A DNA stretch of 64,000 nucleotides from Ravibacter sp964559125. Lineage in GTDB: Bacteria; Bacteroidota; Bacteroidia; Cytophagales; Spirosomataceae. The number at the start of each line of letters is the position of its first letter. Positions within the stretch are counted from its first letter, which is position 1. The position numbers and the translations under genes are program-made. The stretch spans positions 62,001-126,000 of the forward strand of contig CAZLGW010000002.1 in the NCBI GenBank assembly GCA_964559125.1, written 5' to 3'. The notes beneath the pieces are model-generated. The model saw only the letters and a list, made by a program, of their open reading frames with translations. It was not told where the DNA came from and did no database searches. Shown in pieces: positions 16,303-24,651 of this stretch.

Positions 16303-18849
16303 TTACCCGTTTTCCTGCCGCAGCACGTCTAGCGGTGACCGCGAAACTACTTCCCGGCTATTGATCAGCCCGATGACTACCGTAAGAAGGGTTATTCCGA
16401 AGAAAGCCCCCAGCATCGGCATCCAACTGACCGTGAACTCGGAATTGAAGCTGAACCGGGCCAGTGACCAGGCTGCAAAAAGAGCCAGTAAGATACCGGT
16501 TATAGAGGAAAGCAGACCTAGGTAAAAATACTCAAGCCCGGTTATCCATAAGATCTGGCTCCGGCTTGCACCCAGGGTCCGGAGAAGCACGCTCTCCCTG
16601 ATGCGCTGGTATTTGCTTACCACTACCGCACCAAGCAGTACAATGAGGCCGCTCAGTACGCTTAAAAGTGCCATGAAACGGATAACAAAGCCGACCTTCG
16701 AGGCAACTTTATCGAGGGTTTGCAGGATAAGATTAAGATCAACGATACTGATATTGGGATAGCGGCTTACGAGTTCCTGCTGAAATCCGGCGGACTTTTC
16801 AAGCGTGGAGAGGTAAGTAGTCAATACATGGAACTTAGGCGCTTTTTCAAGTATGCCTTTTGGAAAAACCAGGATGAAATTGGTTTGCATTCCCCGCCAG
16901 TCAACCTCCCTGAAGCTGGAGATAACAGTTTCGACCGGTAGGCCCTGGACATTAAAGACCAGCGTATCGCCCAGCTTCAGCTTATTCCGCTCGGCAAATC
17001 CTTCTTCGAGAGAAACCGGTACCAGGCCGTCGGCCCGGTCATAGGTACCGATCCATTTCCCGGACGTTATTTTTTCCGAATCAGAAACCGAATCGCGGTA
17101 GGTAACACGGTACTCCCGGCTGAAAAGCCCGGATCGTATATCGAGGGAGTCTTTCCGGGCCTGCAGGTAATCGTATCCATTGACGCTTGCCAGCCGCATA
17201 TTGATAATAGGAACGGACTGGATCAGCGGAAGATCCGATTGGCCGATAAAATCTTCGATGTCGTTCAACTGGTGATCCTGGATATCGAATAAGACCATGT
17301 TGGGCCTGTCGGCTTCGTTTCTGACCTGGCTGTTGATCTGGCCCAGCAGGATGTTGCGGGAAAGCAGCAGCGTGGTGATCAGCATGGTACCCAGCCCGAG
17401 TGCGATCATCATGGTAAGCGTCTGGTTGTTGGGCCGGAAGAGATTGGAAAGTCCCTGGCGAGGAACAAAACCCCAGCGGGCCGGGAAGAACTTCCTGACA
17501 AGCACGATAACCAGCCTGGCAAAACCTGCCAGGACGAGGAAAGAAGCCAGGACTCCACCGGAAAACAGCAACGCAGAACGCCAGCTCCTGAGCTGCAGAT
17601 AGCTGAATAATACGATGAAAAGGACAATGCAGGCATAGATAGCCCATTTCAACGGGTCGCGGCTTTGCCCGTTATCTGCTACCTGGATCCTGAAAACATT
17701 CAGGGGCGCAATGTTCCGGATCTCGACCAGCGAGCTTAGGGAAAACAACAACGAGACGATAACTCCCAGCGCGATTCCCTGCAGCACAGCAAACGGCGAT
17801 ATGGAAGGGGACAATTCAAAAGGCAGGAAATCGGCTACCAGGACCGGCAGGAATTTTTGAAAAAATGAACCGGCAACGGCGCCGATCACCGATCCGGCCA
17901 GGCCGATCAGCCCGATCTGGATCAGGAAAATAAGAAATGCCTGCGCAGATGTAACGCCCATACACCTGAGGATGGCTATAGAACTGAATTTTTCTTTTAT
18001 ATAAAGATGAACCGAGCTGGCTACTCCGATGCAACCCAGTAACAACGCTACAAAGCCCGCCAGTCCGAGAAACCCGGTAAGGTTTGTAAATAGCCTTCCC
18101 GTACTTGCTTTCTGGTCTTCGATGGTGCGGATATTGATTTCCTCATGAGACCATTTTTTCTTCAGCGCTTCAGCTACTTCTCCCGACCTGCCGGGTTGTT
18201 CCAGCTGTAGAAAATACCTGTAATTGATCCTGGAGCCTTTTTTGTCCAGCCCTGTTTCGGGCAGATACCTCAGGGGAATGTAGACAATCGGCGCTACGGT
18301 AGCCACGATGCCGGTTTGCCCGGGAGCCTGACGAAGGGCGCCTGCAATCAGGAAAGTGAGGTCTCCGACCTTTATGGAATCGCCGACGGATGCGTTGAAT
18401 TGCAGGAGCAGGTTGTGGTCTACCAGCGCTGCCGGCCCTGATTTCAGATGTATTTTAGCATTTTTCGGGATTGTTTCCAGTTCTCCGTAAAACGGGAAGT
18501 TGCCTTCGAGCGCCCTGATCTGGGTGAGCCTGGTCCCCTGGTTATGAGGAAACGAGACCATTGAGCCAAAGCTCCATTCTTCCGAAATATCTTTTGCAAC
18601 CGAATCTGCGCTCTGCTGCTCTTCCGCCGAAAAAGGACGGTTGGCGATCCATTCCTGGTCAGCACCCAGCAGGGTAGCGGCTTGTTCGTCTATCTGCTTT
18701 TCGAGGTTGTCGCCGAGAGAGTAGATGGAAACCAGGGCGGCTATGCCCAGTATTACCGATGCCAGGAAAAGGAAGAGCCGCGAGGGATTTCGGCGGGTAT
18801 CCCGCCATGCCATTTTAAAGAGCCATGTCAGCTGCCGGGATCGTGTCAT
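16303..18849 (-). CDS. ABC transporter permease, FtsX/YbbP type
   Basis: An 848-residue inner-membrane protein. An N-terminal helix (FLFLASVILGIAALVSIYSL) is followed by a large periplasmic domain (about 50-260), three helices, an intervening helix pair near 400-450, a second periplasmic domain (about 500-720) and three final helices ending in SRSPLDVLRQENG. This duplicated FtsX plan with eight to ten helices is that of YbbP. Such permeases act as mechanotransmission or lipid/lipoprotein-handling units rather than classic importers. It overlaps the ATPase gene by four bases (ATGA), so the two are translated together. Confidence 0.88.
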   Translation of the reverse strand: MTRSRQLTWLFKMAWRDTRRNPSRLFLFLASVILGIAALVSIYSLGDNLEKQIDEQAATLLGADQEWIANRPFSAEEQQSADSVAKDISEEWSFGSMVSFPHNQGTRLTQIRALEGNFPFYGELETIPKNAKIHLKSGPAALVDHNLLLQFNASVGDSIKVGDLTFLIAGALRQAPGQTGIVATVAPIVYIPLRYLPETGLDKKGSRINYRYFLQLEQPGRSGEVAEALKKKWSHEEINIRTIEDQKASTGRLFTNLTGFLGLAGFVALLLGCIGVASSVHLYIKEKFSSIAILRCMGVTSAQAFLIFLIQIGLIGLAGSVIGAVAGSFFQKFLPVLVADFLPFELSPSISPFAVLQGIALGVIVSLLFSLSSLVEIRNIAPLNVFRIQVADNGQSRDPLKWAIYACIVLFIVLFSYLQLRSWRSALLFSGGVLASFLVLAGFARLVIVLVRKFFPARWGFVPRQGLSNLFRPNNQTLTMMIALGLGTMLITTLLLSRNILLGQINSQVRNEADRPNMVLFDIQDHQLNDIEDFIGQSDLPLIQSVPIINMRLASVNGYDYLQARKDSLDIRSGLFSREYRVTYRDSVSDSEKITSGKWIGTYDRADGLVPVSLEEGFAERNKLKLGDTLVFNVQGLPVETVISSFREVDWRGMQTNFILVFPKGILEKAPKFHVLTTYLSTLEKSAGFQQELVSRYPNISIVDLNLILQTLDKVASKVGFVIRFMALLSVLSGLIVLLGAVVVSKYQRIRESVLLRTLGASRSQILWITGLEYFYLGLLSSITGILLALFAAWSLARFSFNSEFTVSWMPMLGAFFGITLLTVVIGLINSREVVSRSPLDVLRQENG

Positions 18850-19526
18850 TGTTCGGTATCGGCTGTTATTTTTCCGCCTTTTATGCGGACAATTCTCCCT
18901 GTTTTGGCTGCCAGCTCCATATCATGCGTAACGAGTACAAGCGTAGTGCCCGCTTCCCGGTTCAGTTCGAACAGCAGGTGGATGACTTTTTCGCTCGTTT
19001 CAGCATCCAGGTTCCCCGTAGGCTCGTCTGCAAATAGTATCCTGGGCTTATTAGCGAATGCACGGGCCAGCGAGACCCGCTGCTGCTCGCCACCGCTCAG
19101 CTGTGAGGGATAGTGGTGAAGACGCCCGGAAAGCCCGACTTTACCCAGAAGCTCTTTGGCGGGCTTTTCGGCATCGGCCGTACCGGCAAGTTCGAGAGGC
19201 ACCATCACGTTCTCAAGCGCTGTAAGGGTAGGGAGCAACTGGAAATTCTGAAAAATAAAACCCACGCTCCGGTTCCGGATCCTCGCCAGTTGGTCTTCGC
19301 TTTGCCCGTTCAGGAGAATGCCGTCCAGTACGACTTCCCCGGAAGTGGCGCGGTCCAACCCTGCACACAGCCCGAGAAGAGTTGTTTTGCCGCTGCCCGA
19401 AGGACCGACAATGGCAAGGGTGGAGCCTTCCGGGATACTGAGGTTTACGTTTTCAAGAACTATAAGGTCTTCTTTGACGGTACGAAAGGATTTGGTTACT
19501 CCGGAGAGGCGCAGTATGTCGGGCAT
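18846..19526 (-). CDS. ABC transporter ATP-binding protein, YbbA type
   Basis: A 226-residue MacB/LolD/YbbA-type ATPase. Walker A is GPSGSGKTT near residue 40, the Q-loop is FIFQNFQLLPTLTALENV, the signature is LSGGEQQR and Walker B is ILFADEPTGNLD, followed by the H-loop VTHD. I chose the ATG at 19526 (MPDILRL) because it matches the family N-terminus; the frame is open for 33 more codons upstream, which lack homologous features. It powers the permease encoded next to it. The divergent TesA-like gene completes the tesA-ybbA-ybbP arrangement known from enterobacteria. Confidence 0.93.
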   Translation of the reverse strand: MPDILRLSGVTKSFRTVKEDLIVLENVNLSIPEGSTLAIVGPSGSGKTTLLGLCAGLDRATSGEVVLDGILLNGQSEDQLARIRNRSVGFIFQNFQLLPTLTALENVMVPLELAGTADAEKPAKELLGKVGLSGRLHHYPSQLSGGEQQRVSLARAFANKPRILFADEPTGNLDAETSEKVIHLLFELNREAGTTLVLVTHDMELAAKTGRIVRIKGGKITADTEQ

Positions 19527-19661
19527 TTTTTGTGACGGACTTTTATAAAAATACTCTAAATTGGCAGGAATAGTTCCCTGCCGGGGCTGATCCCGGATGA
19601 GCCGGTCGTGTGCCTGTTCATTCAAAATAGGGGAATAAGAGGGTAAATTCCAATAAACATC

Positions 19662-20336
19662 ATGTACAAAGCCCTGTCATTCTGGATTTGTTTTTTTATA
19701 ATGACCGGCTGCGGTCGTTCGGAAAAGGATACAGATACGGTAAAAGACGAACAATCAACAATAGTGTCCGAACCTTCCCGGAGCGAAAAGAAAATAATAA
19801 TATTTTTCGGGAACAGCCTGACAGCTGGCTACGGCCTGAAAATGTCGGAGGCCTATCCGGCCCTTATCCAGTCTAAAATAGACTCGCTGGGACTGTCCTA
19901 CTCGGTCGTAAACGCCGGTGTGAGTGGAGAGACCACCGCTTCGGGCGACAGCCGCGTAGACTGGATACTGGAAAACCCGGTAGATGTGTTCGTCCTGGAA
20001 CTCGGGGGGAATGACGGACTGAGAGGGATACCGGTCGCTGAAACCACTAAAAACCTGCAGTCTATTATCAGAAAGGTAAAAGCCAGGTATCCGCAGGCAA
20101 AAATTGTACTGGCAGGAATGCAGGTGCCGCCCAATATGGGGAAGGCCTATGCCGATGAATTCTCGGGGATCTATCCAAAGCTTGCAAAAGAGAATAATGT
20201 TTACCTGATTCCTTTTTTGCTGGAAAGAGTAGGAGGAGAAAGGGGGTTGAACCTGCCTGATGGTATACACCCCACGGCAGAGGGGCATAAGATAGTGGCG
20301 GAAACCGTGTGGGAGGTATTGCAGGATGTGTTATGA
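19662..20336 (+). CDS. TesA-like SGNH esterase/arylesterase lipoprotein
   Basis: A 224-residue SGNH hydrolase with all four blocks: FFGNSLTAGYGL (catalytic Ser, block I), GVSGETTASG (block II Gly), ELGGNDGLRG (block III Asn) and DGIHPTAEGH (block V Asp and His). The N-terminus has a lipobox (FIMTGC, Cys at about 17), so it is a lipoprotein. E. coli TesA is a periplasmic thioesterase/protease I with the same motifs. It is divergent from the ybbA/ybbP-like genes, a neighbourhood kept across phyla, so a joint role in envelope lipid or acyl handling is plausible. Confidence 0.92.
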   Translation: MYKALSFWICFFIMTGCGRSEKDTDTVKDEQSTIVSEPSRSEKKIIIFFGNSLTAGYGLKMSEAYPALIQSKIDSLGLSYSVVNAGVSGETTASGDSRVDWILENPVDVFVLELGGNDGLRGIPVAETTKNLQSIIRKVKARYPQAKIVLAGMQVPPNMGKAYADEFSGIYPKLAKENNVYLIPFLLERVGGERGLNLPDGIHPTAEGHKIVAETVWEVLQDVL

Positions 20337-20486
20337 TATATACGAAGTGTGCAATAAGTAGCCTTCAAAAACAGTTATATATACGTGATCTGGAAAGAGA
20401 AGATGATTTTTTCAAATGTTTTCATTTTATTTACTAATTCACCCGTTTTCCGGGAATTCACTTAAGCCATCTTAAATAAATACACT

Positions 20487-21068
20487 ATGAAAAAAAGGAA
20501 TGTTTTTCTGACTCTCTTAATGGCTGTTGCGATCGTAAGCGGCGGATACGCACAATCGTTTAAATTCGGACCAAAAGTGGGCCTCAATGTCAGCAACTAC
20601 ACGGGAGATAATATAGAATCCGATGCCCTTGTCGGTATGCATCTCGGAGGGTTGCTGAGTTTTGGAATAGGAAATGTCTTCTCTATCCAGCCGGAAGTAC
20701 TTTTTTCTACCCAGGGAGCAAAGATTAAGAACAACAATACAGAGTACGAGTTTAAGACCAATTACGTATCGGTTCCCGTCATGTTGAAAGCACGTACGGG
20801 CTTTGGGTTGTATTTCGAGGCAGGACCCCAGGTAGCGTTTAAAACAGGGGAGAAAATCGGCGATCAGACCATAAGCGATTTTGCCGAGAACCTTGATCTG
20901 GCAGGTGGCATAGGGCTTGGATACCAGGCCGGCTTCGGGCTCGGGATAGGAGCCAGGTATGTACAGGGTATATCTAAAGTAGGTAGCTACCAAAGCTCGA
21001 ACCTTAAAGCCGATGTGAAGAACAGCATTATCCAGGTCGGTTTGTTCTGGGCTATCCCGGTCAACTAG
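20487..21068 (+). CDS. Outer-membrane beta-barrel protein, PorT-like
   Basis: A 193-residue protein with a signal peptide (cut after GYAQ, about 22) and alternating amphipathic strands: FKFGPKVGLNVSNY, GMHLGGLLSFGIG, FSIQPEVLFST, YVSVPVMLKART, YFEAGPQVAFK and IGARYVQGIS. This is the eight-strand porin-like barrel (PorT/outer-membrane beta-barrel domain) very common in Bacteroidota. The function is unknown; most such proteins are structural or bind small ligands. It ends in an aromatic-free VN rather than the usual terminal Phe. A strong terminator follows. Confidence 0.85.
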   Translation: MKKRNVFLTLLMAVAIVSGGYAQSFKFGPKVGLNVSNYTGDNIESDALVGMHLGGLLSFGIGNVFSIQPEVLFSTQGAKIKNNNTEYEFKTNYVSVPVMLKARTGFGLYFEAGPQVAFKTGEKIGDQTISDFAENLDLAGGIGLGYQAGFGLGIGARYVQGISKVGSYQSSNLKADVKNSIIQVGLFWAIPVN

Positions 21069-21109
21069 GCCAGGAACAGTTTAATCAGCGGATGTGTCCC
21101 ATCATCCGG

Positions 21110-21143
21110 AAAAAGTCCGGGAGGTATTCCTTCCGGGCTTTTT
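21110..21143 (+). terminator. Intrinsic terminator after the beta-barrel gene
   Basis: A 15-bp stem (AAAAAGTCCGGGAGG with its partner ending GGGCTTTTT, two wobble pairs) and a four-base loop, followed by TTTCTTTTT on the plus strand. Confidence 0.85.
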
Positions 21144-21162
21144 CTTTTTGAAAGATAACCGC

Positions 21163-21206
21163 TTAAAAATAAAACACCCGCCTAGGATGCCCCAGGCGGA
21201 TGTTTA
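21163..21206 (-). terminator. Intrinsic terminator of the nuo-miaA operon
   Basis: Read on the minus strand, AAACATCCGCCT pairs with AGGCGGGTGTTT (about 12 bp, one mismatch) and is followed by TTTTATTTTT. It is about 105 bases beyond the stop of the MiaA-fusion gene and points the right way to end the long nuo transcript. Confidence 0.75.
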
Positions 21207-21311
21207 AAACTATACACACACTATGTGGCGAATTTATAAAAAAAGTATTAATTAACTGTGCCTACATGAGATTTATTACGATCATATAATTATTTGAGAG
21301 GGCTCAGCGTA

Positions 21312-22913
21312 TCAAAGCCAGCGGATCTTATGCCCGCTTCGTTCAATTTTCTTCAGGAAAGTCATCTGCCGCTTGGAGAACCGCACGATTTCAGAAAGAA
21401 GGGAGCCGACCATCTTTTCATAAGAGAGTTTTCCCTGGATATAAAGCGTCACATACTTGTATTCCAGGCCGTAGCCGATCAGTACCTCTTCCGGTACGCC
21501 GCTTCTGACCAGGCCTTTTACTTCCTCTACCATCCCTTCTTCCAGCCTTTTTATCAGGCGTGCTTCAATGCGCTTTCTCCTGGTTTCAACCGGGGGATTG
21601 AGCCCGATGATCAGGATAGATGGTGCTGTGTCCGTATCCTTTGCCGTCAGCATGTTCAATACTGCCTGGATGTATAAACCGCTTCCACCGCAGGCTATGA
21701 CAGGCTTTTTTCTATTTTGAAGTGCCCCGAACACTTCTATGAAGTCTGATTTAAACTTATGTACGTTATAGGCGGTTCCGGGCGGCAGGAAGTCAATGAG
21801 ATGATACGGAATATCCTGGTTATCAATATGATATTCGTTCAGATCTTTCCCGCTGCCAATATCCATACCTTTAAAAATCTGCCTGGAATCGAGGCTGATG
21901 ATCTCTCCCCCCAGCTCATACGCGAGGCGCACGGCAAGCGAAGTTTTACCGGAAGCAGTAGGGCCGGCTACCACGATGAGGTCGTACGGAGGACCTTCGG
22001 GAAGTTGTCTCAGGGGCTGGTCATTCCGGGGCTGTGGCGGTACTGTATGGTGAAATTGCCGGACATATTTCAGGCTGCCTGCATTTGTGACGCTGATAAG
22101 CGGCCGGGAAGCGCTATAAATAACTTTGTTGTCGATCCTGTGAAGAGAATACCTGTTGAAATTATCCCGGTCGACCAGGAATGTGATGGGGGCTGTCTGT
22201 CCTGCAAGCTTAAAACCGGCCTTTTGGAAAGCCTGCCCCTTCGACCATTCCAGGTCGGCGTACGTCATGATGTCGTCGGGCAGGTAGGTTTTCGCAAAAT
22301 GCTCTACAAGCTTCGAAAGCCCGCCTACTACGGTAGTTCCCGAGTGATTGGCAAAACGGATCAGCTCTCCCGATTTATAAGGCGCTTCATTCTGACGGAA
22401 TATTTTAGGAGCGGCAAAGGCTGCGACTGCCAGCAGGATTTCTCCCCGGCTCCCCGCGACCATATCTGCAGGAAGTTTTCCAAAATGTTTTTCAGGAAGA
22501 AACAACCCGAACCTGTACCTGGCTGCGGTGCTTCCGTTCATGTGGTGCTGTTCCAGGAAGCTGTTGGCAGAAGGTTTATCAATTTTCCTGACCTGTGTAA
22601 GACGCGCCGGGATCCTGGCTGAAAAGCCGGACAACGCCTTGAGCCTGGATTTGACAATCTCTTTTTTGCGGCGCCATATATCTTCCCAGACAACAAGAAG
22701 CTGCCGGTCGGAGGGGAGGGGGTGTACAGCCGGGCTATGTTCCGACCATGTTTGAAGATCTATGCAGATAATGAGGGTCCCGCCTTTTCCGGGTACGTCA
22801 AAGGCGTCGAACCCTGAATATTTAAGATGCCGGTAGTCAAATCTTTCAGCGTCAAACCAGCCGGCTACCTCAGAAGCAAATTCGCTGTTGTATTTTACCT
22901 TTCCAGGTTTCAC
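21312..22913 (-). CDS. Fusion: GNAT/Mom-like domain plus shortened MiaA-type tRNA dimethylallyltransferase
   Basis: A 533-residue protein in one uninterrupted frame. Residues about 310-533 are MiaA-like: P-loop GPTASGKT (317-324), DSRQIFKGMDIGSGK (342-356), GGSGLY (409-414) and RFSKRQMTFLKK near 512. MiaA adds a dimethylallyl group to A37 of tRNAs reading UNN codons. The roughly 60-residue helical insertion normally found after GGTGLY is missing. Residues 1-285 are different: ICIDLQTWSEHSP, VVWEDIWRRKKEIVKSRL (75-91), FLEQHHMNGS (119-128), GELIRFANHSGTTVVGGLSKL (182-202), TYADLEWSKG and FQKAGFK. These resemble phage-associated GNAT/Mom-like proteins, an inference without database support. A Pro-rich linker (289-309) joins the halves. 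It starts at GTG, overlapping the nuoI stop by one base. Confidence 0.8.
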   Translation of the reverse strand: MKPGKVKYNSEFASEVAGWFDAERFDYRHLKYSGFDAFDVPGKGGTLIICIDLQTWSEHSPAVHPLPSDRQLLVVWEDIWRRKKEIVKSRLKALSGFSARIPARLTQVRKIDKPSANSFLEQHHMNGSTAARYRFGLFLPEKHFGKLPADMVAGSRGEILLAVAAFAAPKIFRQNEAPYKSGELIRFANHSGTTVVGGLSKLVEHFAKTYLPDDIMTYADLEWSKGQAFQKAGFKLAGQTAPITFLVDRDNFNRYSLHRIDNKVIYSASRPLISVTNAGSLKYVRQFHHTVPPQPRNDQPLRQLPEGPPYDLIVVAGPTASGKTSLAVRLAYELGGEIISLDSRQIFKGMDIGSGKDLNEYHIDNQDIPYHLIDFLPPGTAYNVHKFKSDFIEVFGALQNRKKPVIACGGSGLYIQAVLNMLTAKDTDTAPSILIIGLNPPVETRRKRIEARLIKRLEEGMVEEVKGLVRSGVPEEVLIGYGLEYKYVTLYIQGKLSYEKMVGSLLSEIVRFSKRQMTFLKKIERSGHKIRWL

Positions 22914-23506
22914 TAGGGAATAGCCCGTGTTTCCACGGTCGTAACCTTACCGCTTGCCTTCAGCTGGTCCAGCTGCCGCGCCTCTTCCTTGGTCCAAGCC
23001 TCTCTTTTATAGCGGTTGTTCATATCTTCAACGAGCAGATCCTTGCCCCAGATCACCTGATCACGCTCGGTAAATACCGGCACAAACTCATCGTGACGAA
23101 GGTATATGGCCTGTTTCGGACAGGCTTCCTCACAGAGGCCACAGAAAATACACCGGAGCATATTGATTTCGTAAACAGCAGCGTATTTCTCTTCCCTGTA
23201 CAGGTGCTCTTCGCCTTTGGTGCGTTCTTCCGCGACCATGGAGATAGCCTCTGCCGGGCAGGCCACAGCGCAAAGGCCGCATGCCGTACACCGCTCACGT
23301 CCCTCTTCGTCTCTTTTCAGGATATGCCTTCCTCTGAAGACAGGCCCCAGGTATCGCTTGACTTCAGGGTATTGTATCGTGACCTTTTTACTGAAGAAGT
23401 GCTTGAGGGTAATAGCCAGCCCTTTAGCGATAGCCGGTAGAAAAAGGCTCTCGCTGAAAGTCATGGTTTTATTACTTACCTGTTTTGATCTATTGGTCAA
23501 CTGCAT
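22913..23506 (-). CDS. nuoI: NADH-quinone oxidoreductase subunit I
   Basis: A 197-residue ferredoxin-like subunit of complex I. It carries two 4Fe-4S motifs, CTACGLCAVACP near residue 78 and CIFCGLCEEACP near 118, holding clusters N6a and N6b that pass electrons toward N2 in NuoB. The start is either 23506 or the ATG at 23464 (MTFSES), which gives a family-like N-terminus. The stop shares a base with the start of the MiaA-fusion gene. It is the last complex I gene here; nuoJ is not downstream. Confidence 0.96.
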   Translation of the reverse strand: MQLTNRSKQVSNKTMTFSESLFLPAIAKGLAITLKHFFSKKVTIQYPEVKRYLGPVFRGRHILKRDEEGRERCTACGLCAVACPAEAISMVAEERTKGEEHLYREEKYAAVYEINMLRCIFCGLCEEACPKQAIYLRHDEFVPVFTERDQVIWGKDLLVEDMNNRYKREAWTKEEARQLDQLKASGKVTTVETRAIP

Positions 23507-23554
23507 ATTTTCAGTCCTATGGATAAAATTCGTTATACCTGATACCTAACCTCA

Positions 23555-24634
23555 TCAATCCAGCAAAGCGGTCAGCCATGGCTTCAACAAAAGGATACCG
23601 GCCCCGGTGATGAGAATGTTGACAAGCGCCAGCGGGATGAGCTTCTTCCAGCCCAGGTCCATCAACTGGTCGTAGCGGAAACGCGGGAGTGTCCAGCGTA
23701 CCCACATAAAGAAGAAAATAAAAGCAAGCGCTTTGAGGAACAAAACGGCCATGCCGATCAGCGAGGCAATATTGTGCCCTGCAGTAGCTCCGAAAGCACC
23801 GGTCAGTTGGGCATACACCCAATCCATACCGGGGTAGTTATATCCTCCGAAATACAAGGTAGACATGAACGCGGAGGAAACAAAGACATTGATGTATTCG
23901 GCGAACAGGTAGAAACCAAGTTTCATACTGCCGTATTCGGTATGATACCCGCCTACCAGCTCCGTCTCGCATTCCGGGAGATCGAAGGGAGTCCGGTTAC
24001 ATTCTGCGAAGGCACAGACCAGGAAGATAATAAACCCGAGGGGCTGGTAGAATATGTTCCAGTTCCCACCGTGCTGCTGGTTAACGATCTCCCTGAGAGA
24101 GAGAGAGCCCGACATCATCAGGATAGCGATGATGGAAAGTCCCATGGCCACCTCATAGCTGATGTTCTGAGAGGCGGCCCTTATGGCACCCAGAAGCGAG
24201 AACTTGTTGTTAGAAGCCCATCCGCCTATCATGATACCGTAAACTCCCAGGGCTACTATACCAAATACATAGAGCACGCCGATGTTGGTTTCGACTCCCT
24301 GCATAGCCACCTCTTTGCCATCGTAGATGAAAGTATTCCCGAAAGGTATAACGGCGCTGGTCATTAAGGCCGTGATCATCGCGATCCCCGGCCCGGCTAT
24401 GAAAAGCCATTTGTTGGCCTGTGCGGGAATAAAGTCCTCTTTGAAAAACATTTTGCCGGCATCGGCCAGGGGCTGCAGCAATCCTCCCCACCCGGCGCGG
24501 TTAGGGCCGGACCTGTCCTGGATAAAAGCAGCTACTTTACGCTCGGCCCAGGTCGAATACATGGCAATGGCAAGCGTCAGGCCAAAGACGACCAGGATCA
24601 CAACTGACTTTATAATGAGCTCGGTAAGTTCCAT
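23555..24634 (-). CDS. nuoH: NADH-quinone oxidoreductase subunit H
   Basis: A 359-residue membrane subunit with eight predicted helices. It shows the quinone-site signatures ERKVAAFIQDRSGPNRAGWGGLLQPLADAGK near residues 31-62 and AFAECNRTPFDLPECETELVGGYHTEYG near 212-240. NuoH joins the peripheral arm to the membrane arm and forms much of the quinone chamber. It lies 17 bases after nuoG and is in the usual order. Confidence 0.98.
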   Translation of the reverse strand: MELTELIIKSVVILVVFGLTLAIAMYSTWAERKVAAFIQDRSGPNRAGWGGLLQPLADAGKMFFKEDFIPAQANKWLFIAGPGIAMITALMTSAVIPFGNTFIYDGKEVAMQGVETNIGVLYVFGIVALGVYGIMIGGWASNNKFSLLGAIRAASQNISYEVAMGLSIIAILMMSGSLSLREIVNQQHGGNWNIFYQPLGFIIFLVCAFAECNRTPFDLPECETELVGGYHTEYGSMKLGFYLFAEYINVFVSSAFMSTLYFGGYNYPGMDWVYAQLTGAFGATAGHNIASLIGMAVLFLKALAFIFFFMWVRWTLPRFRYDQLMDLGWKKLIPLALVNILITGAGILLLKPWLTALLD

Positions 24635-24651
24635 TTTTGTTTAATAAATGA

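Noticed and set aside
21759..22622. Open frame of 287 codons antisense to the MiaA-fusion gene
   Set aside because: It runs over both the P-loop region and the GNAT-like region of the sense gene and has no motif of its own.
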